From assembly GCF_037975245.1 (NCBI RefSeq), contig NC_092580.1, forward strand, positions 10,748,501 to 10,812,500: 64,000 bases of DNA, written 5' to 3'. The position numbers were made by a program, and so were the translations under genes. Positions within the stretch are counted from its first letter, which is position 1. Every line of letters begins with the position of its first letter. The notes under the pieces are model-generated. The model saw nothing but the letters and a program-made list of their open reading frames with translations, did not search any database and was not told the DNA's origin. The stretch is from Apostichopus japonicus. Lineage: Eukaryota > Echinodermata > Holothuroidea > Aspidochirotida > Stichopodidae. Positions 19,626 to 33,200 of the stretch are shown one piece after another.

Positions 19626-20599
19626 CCTGAAAAGATCAGTGAAGCATAAATTGTCATTTTATGTGTAGGCCTACTTTCTTTAATTGAAGGATCTATTAAT
19701 GTAGGCCTGATGCTATAGTTGTGCGTCTGTAATCTAGCCTAGCCAGGACTGTGATGTGTGCTTTTCGTTTGTATGACTAAAGTAGGACTAGTAGTATGAG
19801 GCGTAAAATAAAACAAGTGTAATGACAGGTTTTCAGCTAGTTTTCTATGCATTTCAGGTGTGAAGATAAACGTAAATGTCATTAAATAACGCATACTCTA
19901 ATTCATTACCTGATATCCATTTTGTTCCTCGTATGCCTGTCAAAATCTGACATTCTGAGTCGCTTCGTTTGTTCGCAACGAGCACAGTGTGCAAAGCTGC
20001 TATAATATTGTGTGTGGTGTTTTTCGTGTTTCGCGCAACTGGTAACGACAACTTGACCTATTTTGATGCCCATAGTTTGCGTGTGACGTCACAAATCGCC
20101 AGTTGGCCAAACTCTCTCTATATACGGCTCTGATAGTCGTGCATATACAACTTTGCAAATCCTGACTACGCCTGTGGGTCAAACTCAAAGCTATTTCGAA
20201 TGGAAAAAATTTGTTAAGATATTAACAAGAAATAAACTCGAATTCGGAAGATTCCTACATTACATCCAGCAACTAGCATGATTTCACCTCATTTTGTCTC
20301 AAAAGAAAGCTTGTTCCTTATTTCCCAATTTACACATTGGATATTGCAGTGCTAGTATGATTTTTCCTTGAGGGGAGGGGGGCGTTGATGGGGTGATGTG
20401 TATACGCAAATAAGATAATACAATAAGAGTTATAAAGGGAACTAAATATAAGGCTGCATCAGTCCAATCGATTTTCTGCAAAGTGCCCTTTGAGGTCGGT
20501 GCCCCCCCCCCCCAGATTAAAAGTGCTTCCGCCGCCCTTGCGTGCACTTGTGCCCATTTCATACGTATTTGTGTAAAGTTACAACAAAAGTTGACACAT

Positions 20600-20895
20600 T
20601 TGTGCTTTCCCCTCTGACTTTTGGTTCCCCATCACGAGGCTTCTTACGTTCCAAAGTTATAAAATATGTAATAAGCAGTATAGGATTTGACAAGAATTTT
20701 GAGGTGTCCCACTGCAAGACTCGCAAGCTGACCGAAGCCAATCTCTCGGCACACATCCATTTAACGTCCATGTCAGGAAGTTGTTATTGAACAACACCCT
20801 TGCCAGACGACACACATTGCTGTCGGCGGGGAATCGAACCGGGGATCTCATGACTGGGAGACGCCGGCGTTAACCACTAGGCTAGACACTCCGCC
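20600..20895 (-). repeat. tRNA-derived SINE
   Basis: Minus-strand reading starts GGCGGAGTGTCTAGCC and has an RNA polymerase III A box (TAGCCTAGTGG, complement of 20874-20884) and a perfect B box (GGTTCGATTCC, complement of 20830-20840). No intact tRNA cloverleaf follows, since the anticodon loop is irregular and a non-tRNA body continues (GTCTGGCAAGGGTG...). The 3' boundary is approximate. Confidence 0.8.
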
Positions 20896-20902
20896 TAATG
20901 GT

Positions 20903-21021
20903 GGAGTACTATTGTGGTACTCTATTGGAGTACCCAATTATTGTGGTACTCTATTGTGGTACTCTATTGTGGTACAACTATTGTGGTACTCTATTAGGTG
21001 CCCATTGTGGTACTCTATTCG
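20903..21021 (+). repeat. Minisatellite, ATTGTGGTACTCT unit
   Basis: Six or more head-to-tail units of ATTGTGGTACTCT with variable short spacers, immediately after the SINE head. Confidence 0.9.
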
Positions 21022-21871
21022 ACCCCGACTAATGTACACTAAACCTCCATCTCCCGACGTTTCACTTCAGAGTTTGCATCAACATTCCTGCCAATTTTTA
21101 AAGAAAATAACGTGTGAACTGAGTGCGATATCTCATTCTCAGTAAAATTTGTCTGTAAGAACGAGTTAATTAACTCGTTGTATGTTTAAACAATGTGGTT
21201 CGTGCACTTCAAACTTAGTCGGTGTGCGCCTTGGCGTGGGAAGTTGTACCTCCGTCAGTAATGATGTCATAGCGACAATGGAAAGTATAATCTTGCTAGG
21301 AAATCTGCAAGGCTTCAAGGTTTCCTTAATAACTAAGTTAAAACTCTTTTATGAGTAAATTGCAGCCATTTACGATTCATTAACGTGTAAATAACCAATA
21401 GAATGTATCAAAAAGCCTGAAGTATTGAAATAGGGCGTTCGTTACCACCTCAGTGGTGCAATATGTTATACATTATGCACTTTTTGTATGAGTACATTCT
21501 ATATACCATATATACTACCCATTGAAATTTAGTGGCATTATAGTGTGTGGCATTAAGTGTGTGACATAAGTGGCATTATAAGTACTATTCAAATCAATAC
21601 CATGACCGTCATACACGATTAGATTTGCAATTGCAAATCAAAGTTTACTTTCAATAGAGGTAAAGAAATTACTACCAACGGCAGGAATAAAGACGTTTAC
21701 TAATTGATTGTGGAATTTCAACCATCACTTGAAGTAATTATAACTAGATCTAGTGTTTGTTAAAATTGCAAATCGTTCAAAGGATTGCCAAAGTATCAAA
21801 GGCATGATGTAGTGTATTGTTGGTATACGTACCTTTGGAAATGAGAATATTTCCCCCGTATGTGTGGAGGA
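21022..21871. other. No gene recognised
   Basis: AT-rich intergenic sequence with no supported coding sequence or clear repeat. Confidence 0.5.
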
Positions 21872-22265
21872 CAGAGGGGTAGGAGCAATGGGGGGAGGCA
21901 CATGCCCCCACTTTTTCCAAATTAGCAAATGTGCCCTACTGGCAAATAACATGTGCCCATTTGATGAAGAACTATCTTTTGGATATCTTAAGGCTTTGTT
22001 AATTTTAATATTTTATTTTAATTATTTATTTTTAGTCTGTACATGTTTTTTTAAACGGCATCCCATATCTTTTTGTAGCACGGTTAACAATAAACAATCT
22101 CAATAAATAGTATTGAGAACATATACTAACAAATCATATATATTTGAGGGATATGGGCGGTGTGTATCGGTTTATAGCATAACGAGTTGTAGTTTTGGAA
22201 TGAGAACGTGCCCCTCTGATGTTGTGCCCCCCCCCTCCACTTTTTGGAAGCTTCCTACCCCCTTG
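21872..22265. mobile_element. Putative hAT-like element
   Basis: Ends CAGAGGGGTAGGAGC and the inverted GCTTCCTACCCCCTTG resemble each other and the CAAGGGCGGCGGAACC family at 14522. G-rich then C-rich blocks (GGGGGGAGGCACATGCCCCC) just inside are also shared with that family. Flanks TGGAGGAC and TGGATGAA are only weakly alike, so the boundaries are uncertain. Confidence 0.5.
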
Positions 22266-22925
22266 TGGATGAATCTCGGCGTTACATGCACGTGGTAGCG
22301 ATAAGCTTTTCACTCAAATTTGTTTGCACAATTTGTCTTTGTGTGAAGTTTTTTTACCAAGTAATTATGTTTGACCTTCACCTTGAAGAATAATTGTCTG
22401 AGGTTCAGAAATACTATGACGATGCCCTTTTAAAGACTTGACGTTCTAGCCCTAGATAATAACATGACAATGTTTGTTGTAAATTCTTTGGATGCCTATT
22501 ATAATTTGTCAGTTTTATCAGAAAAACAGTATTCTAAATATACAAAAGCTTCTCTCACTAAAGGGGGGGGGGGGGTGCAATCATGCAATAATTGGCCCAC
22601 GATTGTTTTTAGTACAGTTTTGCCTTATAAAATGTGAGTGACTCCGCATGAAGAAGTATGCAGTGCTTGTATTAAAGCACTTCTCTATGGCATATGGCTC
22701 TTCACTTCCTTTGGGTGGTGGGGTGTAATTTTGACCATTTTAGTGAATTTTTAAATCGTCCTGGGAGCCTCCTTTCTTGTATAACGATAACAAGATGCAG
22801 AATGGTGGATAATTTTTTTTTATGAACTTTGACGTAGTCAGTGTTGACTTCCCTCGGTTGTGTACGCATCCTACTGCAAATACGAACGAACGATAGCTAG
22901 CAACTTTCGAAGGAACCACACCGTA
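22266..22925. other. No gene recognised
   Basis: Intergenic sequence with a 12-14 base G tract near 22563. No supported gene. Confidence 0.5.
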
Positions 22926-22927
22926 TA

Positions 22928-23160
22928 CACTCTAAAAACACTTGGGTTAAAATTGACCCAAATTGGGTCACTTTTTGACCCAAATGAAAGTCAGGAGGGA
23001 ACCTAACACATTTGGGTCAAACTGACCCAGAAAATTAGGTCAGAATAAGTGACCCAATTTATGGGTTGTAAATTTGACCCAGAAATATTGGTAAATATTG
23101 ACCCCGGCAAGGGTTATGATGGAAATCAACCACATTTGGGTCAGCTTGACTCTTATAGGA
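22928..23160. repeat. Subterminal GGGTCA repeats of the CACTA-type element
   Basis: At least eight copies of TTTGGGTCA, TTGGGTCA or the complement TGACCCA in both orientations, including GACCCAAATTGGGTC as an inverted pair. The right end has ACCCAAATTGGGTT, TTTGGGTCA and TGACCCAG. In characterised CACTA elements such arrays bind the element-encoded accessory protein, and that role is inferred here. Confidence 0.85.
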
Positions 23161-24285
23161 AAAAATACATAAATACAAAAGGCTTCATTTGACAATGCAA
23201 TTTATTGATGTAACTCCTTCAAAGAAAGTGAACTGCTGAAAAACTGCTAAAAACTAATGTAAAATTGCAACAAAACTGAATGTTTCATTAATATGGTACC
23301 ATAGCACAAGATCTAAAGGAAGGAATTGTTTGAAGCGTTACCAATTAATCAAAAATGTTTTTTACCCCAGTGCAATTTTTACATAAACAATTTCAACATT
23401 TTATTAGACTTGTATGGATAAAATACAATTTGCTGAATGAATGAACGAACACTTTCTAGCTAGACATGTGTGTGTCTTCATAATGATATTTATCAGCTAG
23501 AGCATAGACTAGCTCGCATGGGGAAGTATTTGCCTTACTTACGATGTAATGACAAAAGAAGAAAATGACAACCAAAACATGGTTGCCAATTTTTAAAAGA
23601 TGGGGTGCTGGATGGTCAGTCTTGAAAATGTTCACTAAATTAGGCCTCGTAAAGAAGATTCCCCTCCCCCCCCCCCTTTTTAACACTTATCCATGGATTT
23701 CATTAAACGGCGGCAAGCCTTTAAGTAATGAGTCCATATATTATGTGTAATATTTATACTGCTGTTGTACATAACCCAGCACAGGTAAATATTGTATATG
23801 TAAATATGTGTAGAATGGATACACATATTTCTGTATTCCAAGAGCCGTTCAATTGAAAATAGTCCAAGCAATTTATTTAGAGCAGATAACTGGGACTGGG
23901 ACAATCCATATAATTTGCTTCTAAAATTTCATGACAGCAAAATATTTGTGAGCTGCAACTTTGGAACTGGAATTTATGAGATGAAAACAAATATGATCAT
24001 ACAGGCTGAAAACGTTTTGCCAATTCTTCTTAGAATACAAGCATATCTTTGCTTTGTATATGAGGCAAGTATGCCTTGGTCCCATAAACGTGATTCAACT
24101 AACAGTTGAGATTTCAACTAAAATCACACAACTTCAGATGATAATAAAGATTGCTCGGCATTGAACAAAATTGTGTCCAAATTCTTTCAACTGTCATGTA
24201 AAAAGGAGTTGTAATGGACAGTTGAATCGATCGCCAAGTTAATTCTAGTGTTGCACTGTGCGAATAGGTCTGAAAATTTTCAGCC

Positions 24286-27200
24286 CTACTTCCTTCCGAC
24301 TTTCAAATATGTCTTCAATGACACAACTGAAGATGACATTTTCCCAGGTAAGTTGTATACAACAGTCTGGAGGAACTGCCAGGTGTTGTATGATTGCCAT
24401 TGATAATTCATATCAAAAACATGAAAACATTTAAAACATAAATCAATGGCATTAAGCAGCGACTCCTGTGGAATGGCTTCTCTCTCTATGATTATGTACG
24501 TTTGTTCCGGGCTAACCCTGCTGCTTCCAATAGCTAGAACGAATGGTTGCTTTTGTTTCACCCCTTCAAGGTAGTGTGGAATATTGGTTCCAATCTGAAA
24601 TGAAAAAGAAAAGGTTATGGAAGCAAACTTCTTAGATTTATTCAAATGCTGCCTTCCATATAGAAAGGATCATATATTGCAGTACTCCCCAGAAGGCAGG
24701 TTGATAGAAGCAATCTTTGTTTTGATTAAGGATGTGCAGTATTTAGCATTTCACAACTTCAGTGATGAATAGTGCCACAATTTCATAGTGGGTTTTAGAG
24801 GTGCCAGGTAGGAATTGTCGGGTCTCTGTAAGTTATTTTGAGGCTCATCTAGGAACCCTTGACAATTGATTATGGATGAACACAGTGTTCAGAAGTTAAC
24901 AAGACACTCATACTATCACACCATACTGCCTGGAATACCACAATGTCCTATCCAATCGGTGTGAATTAGATTGTACACTCTTCTACTGCACATTCAACAT
25001 ATTCTGCATTCACATTTATATGTATTCATATATCATGTGTATACTGGAATGAAGAAATCATTGTTACAACTCTACCTGTAATAAATTTGGTTAAGGGTTT
25101 GTACAATGCAACCTGGTGCAGTGGTAGTGGGTTATGGTTCCACAATTTCTGGGGCTGGTGAGGTTCTTCAGGCATTTGATTGGCACAGCTGCAGAGCATT
25201 AGTGACCGATGCTTTGATAGTCCCCTTCCACCATTCCCCTTGGGAAAGTGGCTGAATGCATCGTTCATGTCTTTCAGATGGGAACATAAAATGGTGGTTC
25301 TAGGAGCAGGGTAGGATTGTATCTGATGAATGTCTTGTCTCACCAATCGATGTACACTGCTCGCGAAGAGAAGGCAAGCTCTTTGCCTGTTTCATCCATA
25401 ATTTTATCGTCTGTCAATTTTCCTAGATGAACCTGTAACCGACGATGATCTTATAAAAGGAATTTTTCTACTTCAAATTTAGCTTTCAGCTCACCTTTTG
25501 CAAATCTACAAATGAAGTGAGGGCATCTTCAATTGTAGCCCGTTTTCCTTTGCCCTTTATCTTCTGTGACCCAACAGGTAGAATGCATGGAATACACTGC
25601 AGTGCAATGTTGCATACTTCATCATCTGTAAAGAGGAAAAATAAGAACCTTGGGGAAAGATTCACAGACTTAACACTCATGAAGGCACTGATTATGCCCG
25701 TGTTATAAGGTAACACATTTGTGGGAATATATGATGATATATCAGTTAAAAAATGTCTTTCAGTGGAACAATATGCATTATATAGTGTGGATAGGATCTC
25801 TGACGGCTCTACAAATCCACCAATTTCTCAACAGCATCTCTGATTGTGATCCAAAGTTGGGTGGATGCCAGGCCAATGAATGTTCGTCGATGAAGCAATA
25901 CAATATTACCAGAATTCTGATGCGAGAATAGAAAACATTTGTAGCTTATAACAAATCCGATGTCATCTATGTTGACTGTGCAGGGTTGTGCCCATGCCAG
26001 ACCTGAGGCATTGTGTACTGAAATATGGCAATCAGGCATAATACTTGACACTATTCTGTTGCCTGACCACCTTAATCCCCTGACTGACTCCCTCCTCCAA
26101 ATACACACCATTTTCATTATTTCCCCTGACTGAGGTGAAGCTCAACTGGGGGCCAATTGAAACATCACTGGCAGTGCCACATGAAAACAGTTCACATGCA
26201 TTTTACCTGGGTTAATAAGTTATTGCAACTTAGTTACCTGATAGTTGACTGCTGTCTTGAACAATCCCCAGGTGTCGAGACCAATCATTTTGCTTGTCAG
26301 CATAATGCAGTAGGTTCCTAGCGACTGCAGGTGTCCATAACAGGAACAATTTGTCCCCACACTTTGGCTTGATGACTTCAAAGTCCAGATTAATCTGAAA
26401 AAGGATGAAATATGTGACAAGTCTGCACAGAAAGCATTTTTTTGTACCCAGACTTGGACTGTGAACAGAGCTGCAAAATAGTCTTGGAGGACCATCCAAC
26501 CAAACTGATGTAGATGTCCCATATCCTGGCACTGAGGTGAATTCTTTTTGCTGGCTACTGCTACAGAGCATAAGACCATATCATCTCAGATGTTTTGTTT
26601 AACTAGAGATACAGGAGTAACGTGATGCTCTTGAAAATGCAACTGAGAGTACATATCCCACAAAGCATACCAAATATTTGTTTGCATCGATTTGAACAAA
26701 ATCTTCCATTTTGCTAAAGCAAACTATGAACAAAAAAATGAAATTATACAGCAGGTATTATGCCTTTTTTTATTTTTGCGTTGTGCTTATAATTCTGCCC
26801 TTCCTGAGAACAAAAACAGTAAACCATTGAGTTAACTGATCCCTTTTTTGTTTTTACACTTCATCGTACCATTAGCTCACCGACAAAGTTGGATGTATTC
26901 CCAGAGGGGGTGTCTTTCGAGTATTGACAGAGGCCATTTATTCTTGCCCTATCCTTGATCTGAAGGTACGAGCAGATTTCCTCGCTGATTTCTTGTCTCA
27001 CACATGAGAAGACCTACAAATGAAATTTGCCTGCTTATTACCCTAAGCTTGCCACATCACAGAATAAAACAACTATCTAAATAAAACCCACCAGTCCTGA
27101 AGTGTCCAGTAGTCTAGGATATTTCGCAAAGATGGCGACGCCCTCTGGATTTTCTCTAATCCACATGAGCCTGGACTTCGCTGTTTTTTGGTGGTATTCT

Positions 27201-30200
27201 CTGACTTTACCCAGAGGTTCTTTATTGTGTTTCATCCACTGTACCATCGCCTCAATGGCAGCAGGTTCGATGTCATCTGGAAAAGTTAACAATAATTGCC
27301 CTATGAAGAATGGATATACCAAGGAATCATGACAAAGATATTGTTCTAAATGTGAATTCTGAAAATCTGCACATTACAAAGGAGATGAAAAGGTATGCCA
27401 GGAATGAACATCCTATGCATGATATGTAATTTCTTCTTACTCTTGTTAACATTTCAAATGTTAACTTAAAAAAAAACACATAAAAATACCTTCATCACTC
27501 TCCAGACTACCGACTGATGAAGCTGTGGAGTCAGAGTTTGTTTTGTTGGCCTTCCGAATGCTCACATGATTCTTCTTTGCTGTTCTCTTCCTCACATTCC
27601 TGAGTCTTTCTTCCAAATAACCTGTAGCTGCATGCTGTCCAATGCTAGAAGTGTACCAAGCTTCCTGTGAAAACAACCAATGAAGGTAAAATGTTTTGCC
27701 TAAGGACACATGGTCAGAACTCAAACTCCCGATCCTAAAACTACTCAGCAGTTATGAATAATGAGCACCTAGCTATATGCTCATAACAGAAAGTCAATGT
27801 AAATGATGATTTCGCCCCGATTCATTTTGGTTTGAGGCAGACTGTATCGTGACCGGACACCTCCCCCGGACAGTGGGGAATGCCCGGGGGGGGAATTGTC
27901 CGGGTGGGGAATTGATGCGGGGTGAGATGTCCTAGAACCGAATGTAATCCCATCCATACGACCTGACACATCTATAATCAATGTTCTCTAGCTTCCAGCA
28001 AACAAATCATGAAACCAAATTGAACATTCAACTGAGAACTCACCAATCACATCAGAGCTGAAATTATTTAGTGAAAATAAAATGACAGTATTTTTTAATG
28101 AGCCAAGTTGAGGGGGCACATTCCTCCTCATCTCAAATGCATATGATCACATGGGCCGGGAGAGAACAATCTCCATGTTTCTCAGAGTAAATCAATTCAT
28201 TTCTTGATGTTCCCAGTTTATGCCAAATATATATTTGTCAAAGCTATTTCATTGACCCACTGACTTAAAACGAAGGGTTTTCTGTATATGGTATATAGGC
28301 TACTTGGATAACATGTTGACAATTAAAAAGAATGGTAGTATCCAACTGGCAACAGCCATCCTTCTACATTTTAAAAACGTAATCCAAAAAAAGAAGTGAT
28401 CTAACATGACAAAAATTGATACTAACATAACCATCTCCATCTTCTCCCTTCAGTTTGGGAAACTCATTTACAATGGATCTTGCAAGAGCCTCTTTTACAT
28501 GGGATGTGGGCCTGAAATATAAACAATTTTGTGTAAAATAATGAGTTGCTAAATAAAAGTAAACATTGTGAAAACTAAAAATGTTTGTTCACCACTGGTC
28601 ACCACTAATTCTCAAAGACATAGAATTCAAATCACCTTTTATTGAGTCTACATGTACATACCTATCTCCAAACTGTTCTATCAGGTGTGATACAAACATC
28701 CTGACAGCTTGAATCCGATATTTGTGACTAAGTAGTCCTTCATCCATTTCAGACTCAATGATATCTCCGCCGTTGTTATCATTTAGTATTTTACGGATAT
28801 CCTTTGAAAAGGAGAAATCGAGAACAAAGCTGGTGATTGGAGCTTAGTTGTGCTTTGCACTGTACCTATTAAAGGGGAACAACAGCCCCCTTACAGAAGA
28901 CAGATCTGTCTGGTTAATTGGGTGTGTAATGATTGATGTGTGCACCATTTCAACAGTTCTGGATGAATTGTTTCGATTACTGTAAAAAGATGGCAGACTT
29001 ATTAATGACAATCACATACCAATGCAGATTTATACAAGGGAGAAGTACAGTACTTACAAAATGTAACTTCGGTCTCTTTGGGGTATTGCTATGTTCTGGT
29101 GTTGAGGTGGTTATCAAAGATTTAGGTGATTGTAATGAAAAAGTTGGAGACTGCAATGTAGATTGATATGCCTGGCTATCCTGAGTCTGCAAAAAGAAAA
29201 AAAGAAAAACTCTAACAAATGAACCATTTAACGCTGGTCATTTTTTGCACTTCAAACTTCCCAGCGCTGGCTATTTTATAACTCATATTATAAAAGTGTC
29301 ATTTGTCTTTAAATTTGCTGCAAAAATTCTTGATATAAATTGACTTCTTGTACCATTTTATACTGTATCTTATCCCCCTTGATCTTGGAAGCAGGTCTCC
29401 CTCCTCCAGTCTTATATCCCCATCCCCAGGTTAGTCATGAATCCTTTATTTGCAAGCTCTTCAACAACACCAACTACAACTTTTCCACTTGCAAACAATT
29501 TCTCTGGGTCAGGATTGGTGGTATCTGGGTGCAAGGGCCGCACTCGGATTTTGGTGGTTGGTTTTCCTCCTTGCCAGTATACACTTCCCAGTGTAATTAA
29601 TTTAATGCATACGCTTCCATACCCCCTTTTATTCACTTTGTGGGCATGTACTGTACTGGATGAACCCCAATGGTCCCTGCTCTCGTTGGGTGATGTTTTC
29701 ATGTGAAGTGTAGGGTGACTAAATCCGGAAAGGGTCTAACATTGTGGAATGTGTCGTTCAGAACAGCAATATTATAATAAGATGCCAATATTTGATTATG
29801 GTACGGAATCGGGTTCTAGACATTATGGATATTAAAACTCTGTAAAGTTGTTTTGTAAAAGTAGAGCTAAAAATGCACAGATTTCTTCAGGTGTGACTAC
29901 AATCCACTGGCGATCTGAGGGTTCATCTGACCTGCATATAGATTTGTTTCAGTAACAATATGATCAATAAGACCTACTGCACCATCAAGTAGAGTCCAAA
30001 CACTTCAACAGGGGTGACATTAGGTCTTCGAGTTTCAGTGGATGGAGGTATGTTTTGAAAATTGTGGACCTCATTCCAGCCCTAGCCATAGTCCTTATAG
30101 GTATGTTGGCGACCCTCACTTCCCTTCCTAAATCCATATAAACCTGACAACCAACACCTTTCTCACTCTTACTTGGTCCCATACCTGCGCCATTAACAGG

Positions 30201-33200
30201 TGGCCCAATTTCACTTCCGAAGCAATACTGTACCACATATGTTAAGATTGATAGGCCCAGGCATAACGATTGACTAACATCATTGTCATCTTTGGATTCT
30301 GAGGAATCTTTAGGGACCAGTAAATGTGAGCAGCTTTCAAGAATTGCTGTTCGGTACTGTGACGAAAAAAGATCATGACCGTGTAACTAAAAAATACATA
30401 CCCATTCAAAATTTGTATCTTGTGACAACACAGAAAGCTGGATCATTTGGAGGTCCACTCTGAATCATTTGGAGAGGGTGGTAATCAAGCAAGTCATCAA
30501 TACGACAAATTTCTGTTTTTCGTGGCTCCTGTGCTTCAACTTTGTATGCATGTAGGTGCCTGGAAAATCCAGTTGTCAGCCATTCTTCATAAATCAATCT
30601 AACTCCAGACTCTACTGCAATAATGTTAACAAGTTTACCGAAGACTGGATCTAGTTCAACATTCTTTCCAACAACCACCATCTGATGTTTCTTGTATGTG
30701 TGTCCAAATACTTTGCACCAATTTGCAAGGAATACCTCGTCGTATAAACCTAGTCTTAGCCTTATGTGGACAACATCTGAGTCTGTAATTGATGCCACAA
30801 GAACTGATGACCCTGGACCGATTTCAACTTCATCCCCAACGAGTGACAATTGTGACAAGAGATTATAGCACAGCAACATTTGGTTCCTGTAAGCTAATGT
30901 CTTTGCAATATTTTGAAAATTACACACTATGTGTGAAAGTCTCCTTGAAAAATTGTGTTTAGCCTCAAAGCGCATAGCCCAAAATCTTGTTAGAGGACCA
31001 AGTTTCTGGATGGCCATTGGGTAGTGTATCATATGATGATGTTTTGGTTTCAATTGCCTTGCATTACCAAACAGTTCAAGAAAATGTTGGTGATGATCTT
31101 GAATGAGGTGTTTGAGGTACACTGTGTCTCCCCTACTTATAACTGGTGAAAATATTATGTCCATGCATTTAAGCAACAAAATTAACAGTTCCCAGTGCTC
31201 ATCATCCTCTGGCACTAAATCACCCATCATAAGTGGAAAGTGTCGTATCAAACACCACATTTGGGCAGCATTTTGCCCTGGAGCACCATCTGGATTAGTC
31301 ATACTAGAAGCAGAGAAGATACATGGCTTGTTCTGGTTATCACCAGAACCATAGTTGAAACTAACAAGCCTACTATTCAACAGATTAATGTTGAACAATC
31401 TTTTGTCAATAAGAGCTTTTACCACCAATTTGAGCTCCAGTGGGCACACACCTTCTAGAAGATCATGCATGATATCCGGAGCAAAATTTTGAGTGACATG
31501 ATAGTGGTGAATTTTGTTTAGGGGACTGTCGGACCTCACACCTGTATTTGGAAGGTCTTGAGCATTCACATCCATTTGATAGTTGTCTTTAGTGCGGAGT
31601 AACCCAACATTCTCAGATGTAGATAACTGGGCTTCAGCTCGGTGCATCTTACAAAATCTGCACGGGTAATTGGCAGTGAATCCTTGGGCAAAGCCAAAGA
31701 GAGAGTGTAATCCAAGGTTATCACCTGTAACTTGGGCTAGTCCAACACGTACAGTCCCTTGAAAGGTGGGTGCTTCAATTTGTATACCATCATGTATTAA
31801 TGAATTAAGATCTTCAACTAGTGGGTCAAATATTGGCTCATACCCATACAGTTTAGCATCACCAGCATTGAACAACATTACTAAATGACAGTTATTTAGC
31901 GATGATCTAAACTTCGGATGTATGTTGGTTATGGTGCAATAAACAGCACCAAGCTTGTGAGTACCAGCCTTTGGACTAAGTGGGTTTGCAACCTCAAAGT
32001 CATCAATGTAGAAAAGCAACTGAATGTTCCTTTTGTGCCTACAGAATATATTTTGTTGGCTGTATTCCCCATCATGGAAATCTCTCATTAACCCATCAAG
32101 ACTGGGCTCATGCATTTCGATGTTCTCTAAGAAACCTTTACTTTCTAAAATAAGTTTCATCAGTGGTTTAATGGGCACATACTGAAAAGAAACATTTTTC
32201 AACACTTGAGAGACATTTCCTGTCATTCTGTTCCTCCTTTGATAGAATGCTACTGCAATAGGGATCTCCTTAGGTGCCAGGAATACACCACTTTGTGTGA
32301 AATACTTCTTTCTCATGTAAACCCCTATGAATCTGTCAAAGGTGTTTTCACATTTTTCAAAATCCTCCATCAGGGAACAAAATGAAAGATCATTAGGTTG
32401 AATCATGTTTTGCTGAGCAAACTGGGAGGTTTTGTGCTTCAAGTAGCCAACGACATCATCTAATAAATCAGATGTATGACCAACTACACCGTCTATTGTT
32501 GACTGTACGACACTGCTTGAAGCCAGCAATTTTGCGAGAATGATGGCAATCCTTTGTTCTATCTCTGCTTTGTCAAAATCATCCCAATTTTGAACATTTG
32601 GAATAGGTTGCTCATCATGGTCCCCATGCAATGGCTCATTATCATCTGATGAATTATGATCGCTAGCATTCAACTCATCAGCATCATCAAGCAAGGGAAC
32701 TTCATTTGCTCCATACATTTCATGTTTTTTTTCCACATGGGATTTAAATGTAGATACATGGTTCTTGAATGTTCTCATGCAGCCATCCTGCATACATGTG
32801 ATGGGTCCTGTGAAATACCTCCCATTTACTAGTGAATGAATGTTCTTAAAATGCCATATTAGGGCCTTGCTGTGACCTAATATCAAATGGCCACATCTGA
32901 CACAAACAAATCCCATCTTGCCCAGTGTTTATAATCAAGTTCAGCAGAATTTAAGAAGTTGAACATACCACCACTGTTGTTTCATTCTGTTCGGAATTTA
33001 GCTCCTTGATCTTCTTAGCAGCCTTCATGCGTGGTCCAAGGGGAGGTATCAGCTCTTTTAAAGTTTCCATTTCTAATAGGACAAAGATTTCTTTGTCAAT
33101 GAAATTCTCTGAAAACCAAGAAAAAGGGGCATTGAGACAATGAACATTTGATTGATACAGACTACAGAGTTAGCTTAGCTATATACTTGTATGCACTATG

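Larger units (their letters stand above)
14757..20132. mobile_element. P-like DNA transposon, degenerate
   Basis: Terminal inverted repeats of 31 bp match perfectly (first twenty bases CAGAGCCGTATATAGAGAGA) and are flanked by a perfect 8-bp duplication ATAGTCGT (14749-14756 and 20133-20140). Thirty-one-base ends with 8-bp duplications are the signature of Drosophila P elements. The unoccupied arrangement is seen in the related element at 37328 (GCTCAGATAGTCGTGCCTAC). Inside, a broken P-type transposase remnant lies at 17390-17866, and two TTAA-flanked elements (16669-17023, 18089-18892) are nested. Identical ends show that the insertion is fairly young even though its gene is dead. Confidence 0.9.
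14522..20540. mobile_element. hAT-like element split by a P-like insertion
   Basis: Ends CAAGGGCGGCGGAACC and the inverted GCTTCCGCCGCCCTTG differ at one base in 16. Flanks CGTGCAGT (14514-14521) and CGTGCACT (20541-20548) form an 8-bp duplication with one difference, as in hAT elements. Without the P-like insertion and its duplicated 8 bp the element is ~635 bp. Its interior (from GAGGTGTCTCAAG onward, including module R3) matches the independent element at 36678-37365. No transposase of its own. Confidence 0.8.

Noticed and set aside
20816-20895. tRNA gene
   Set aside because: Polymerase III A and B boxes are present, but the anticodon arm has an irregular loop and a long non-tRNA body follows, so a tRNA-derived SINE fits better.
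20903-21021. Short regularly spaced repeat array
   Set aside because: A simple minisatellite of a ~13-bp unit with irregular spacing.
25026-25346. 106-codon minus-strand frame between SAM exons
   Set aside because: It lies in the intron between the last two exons, and the flanking exons already join in phase without it.
26220-26579. 119-codon minus-strand frame overlapping SAM exon 8
   Set aside because: Splice phase and the family pattern (INLDFEV...LFLLW) select the alternative frame, so this is its shadow.
29985-30236. 83-codon minus-strand frame near the transposase 3' side
   Set aside because: No motif, no convincing splice sites, and composition not clearly coding.
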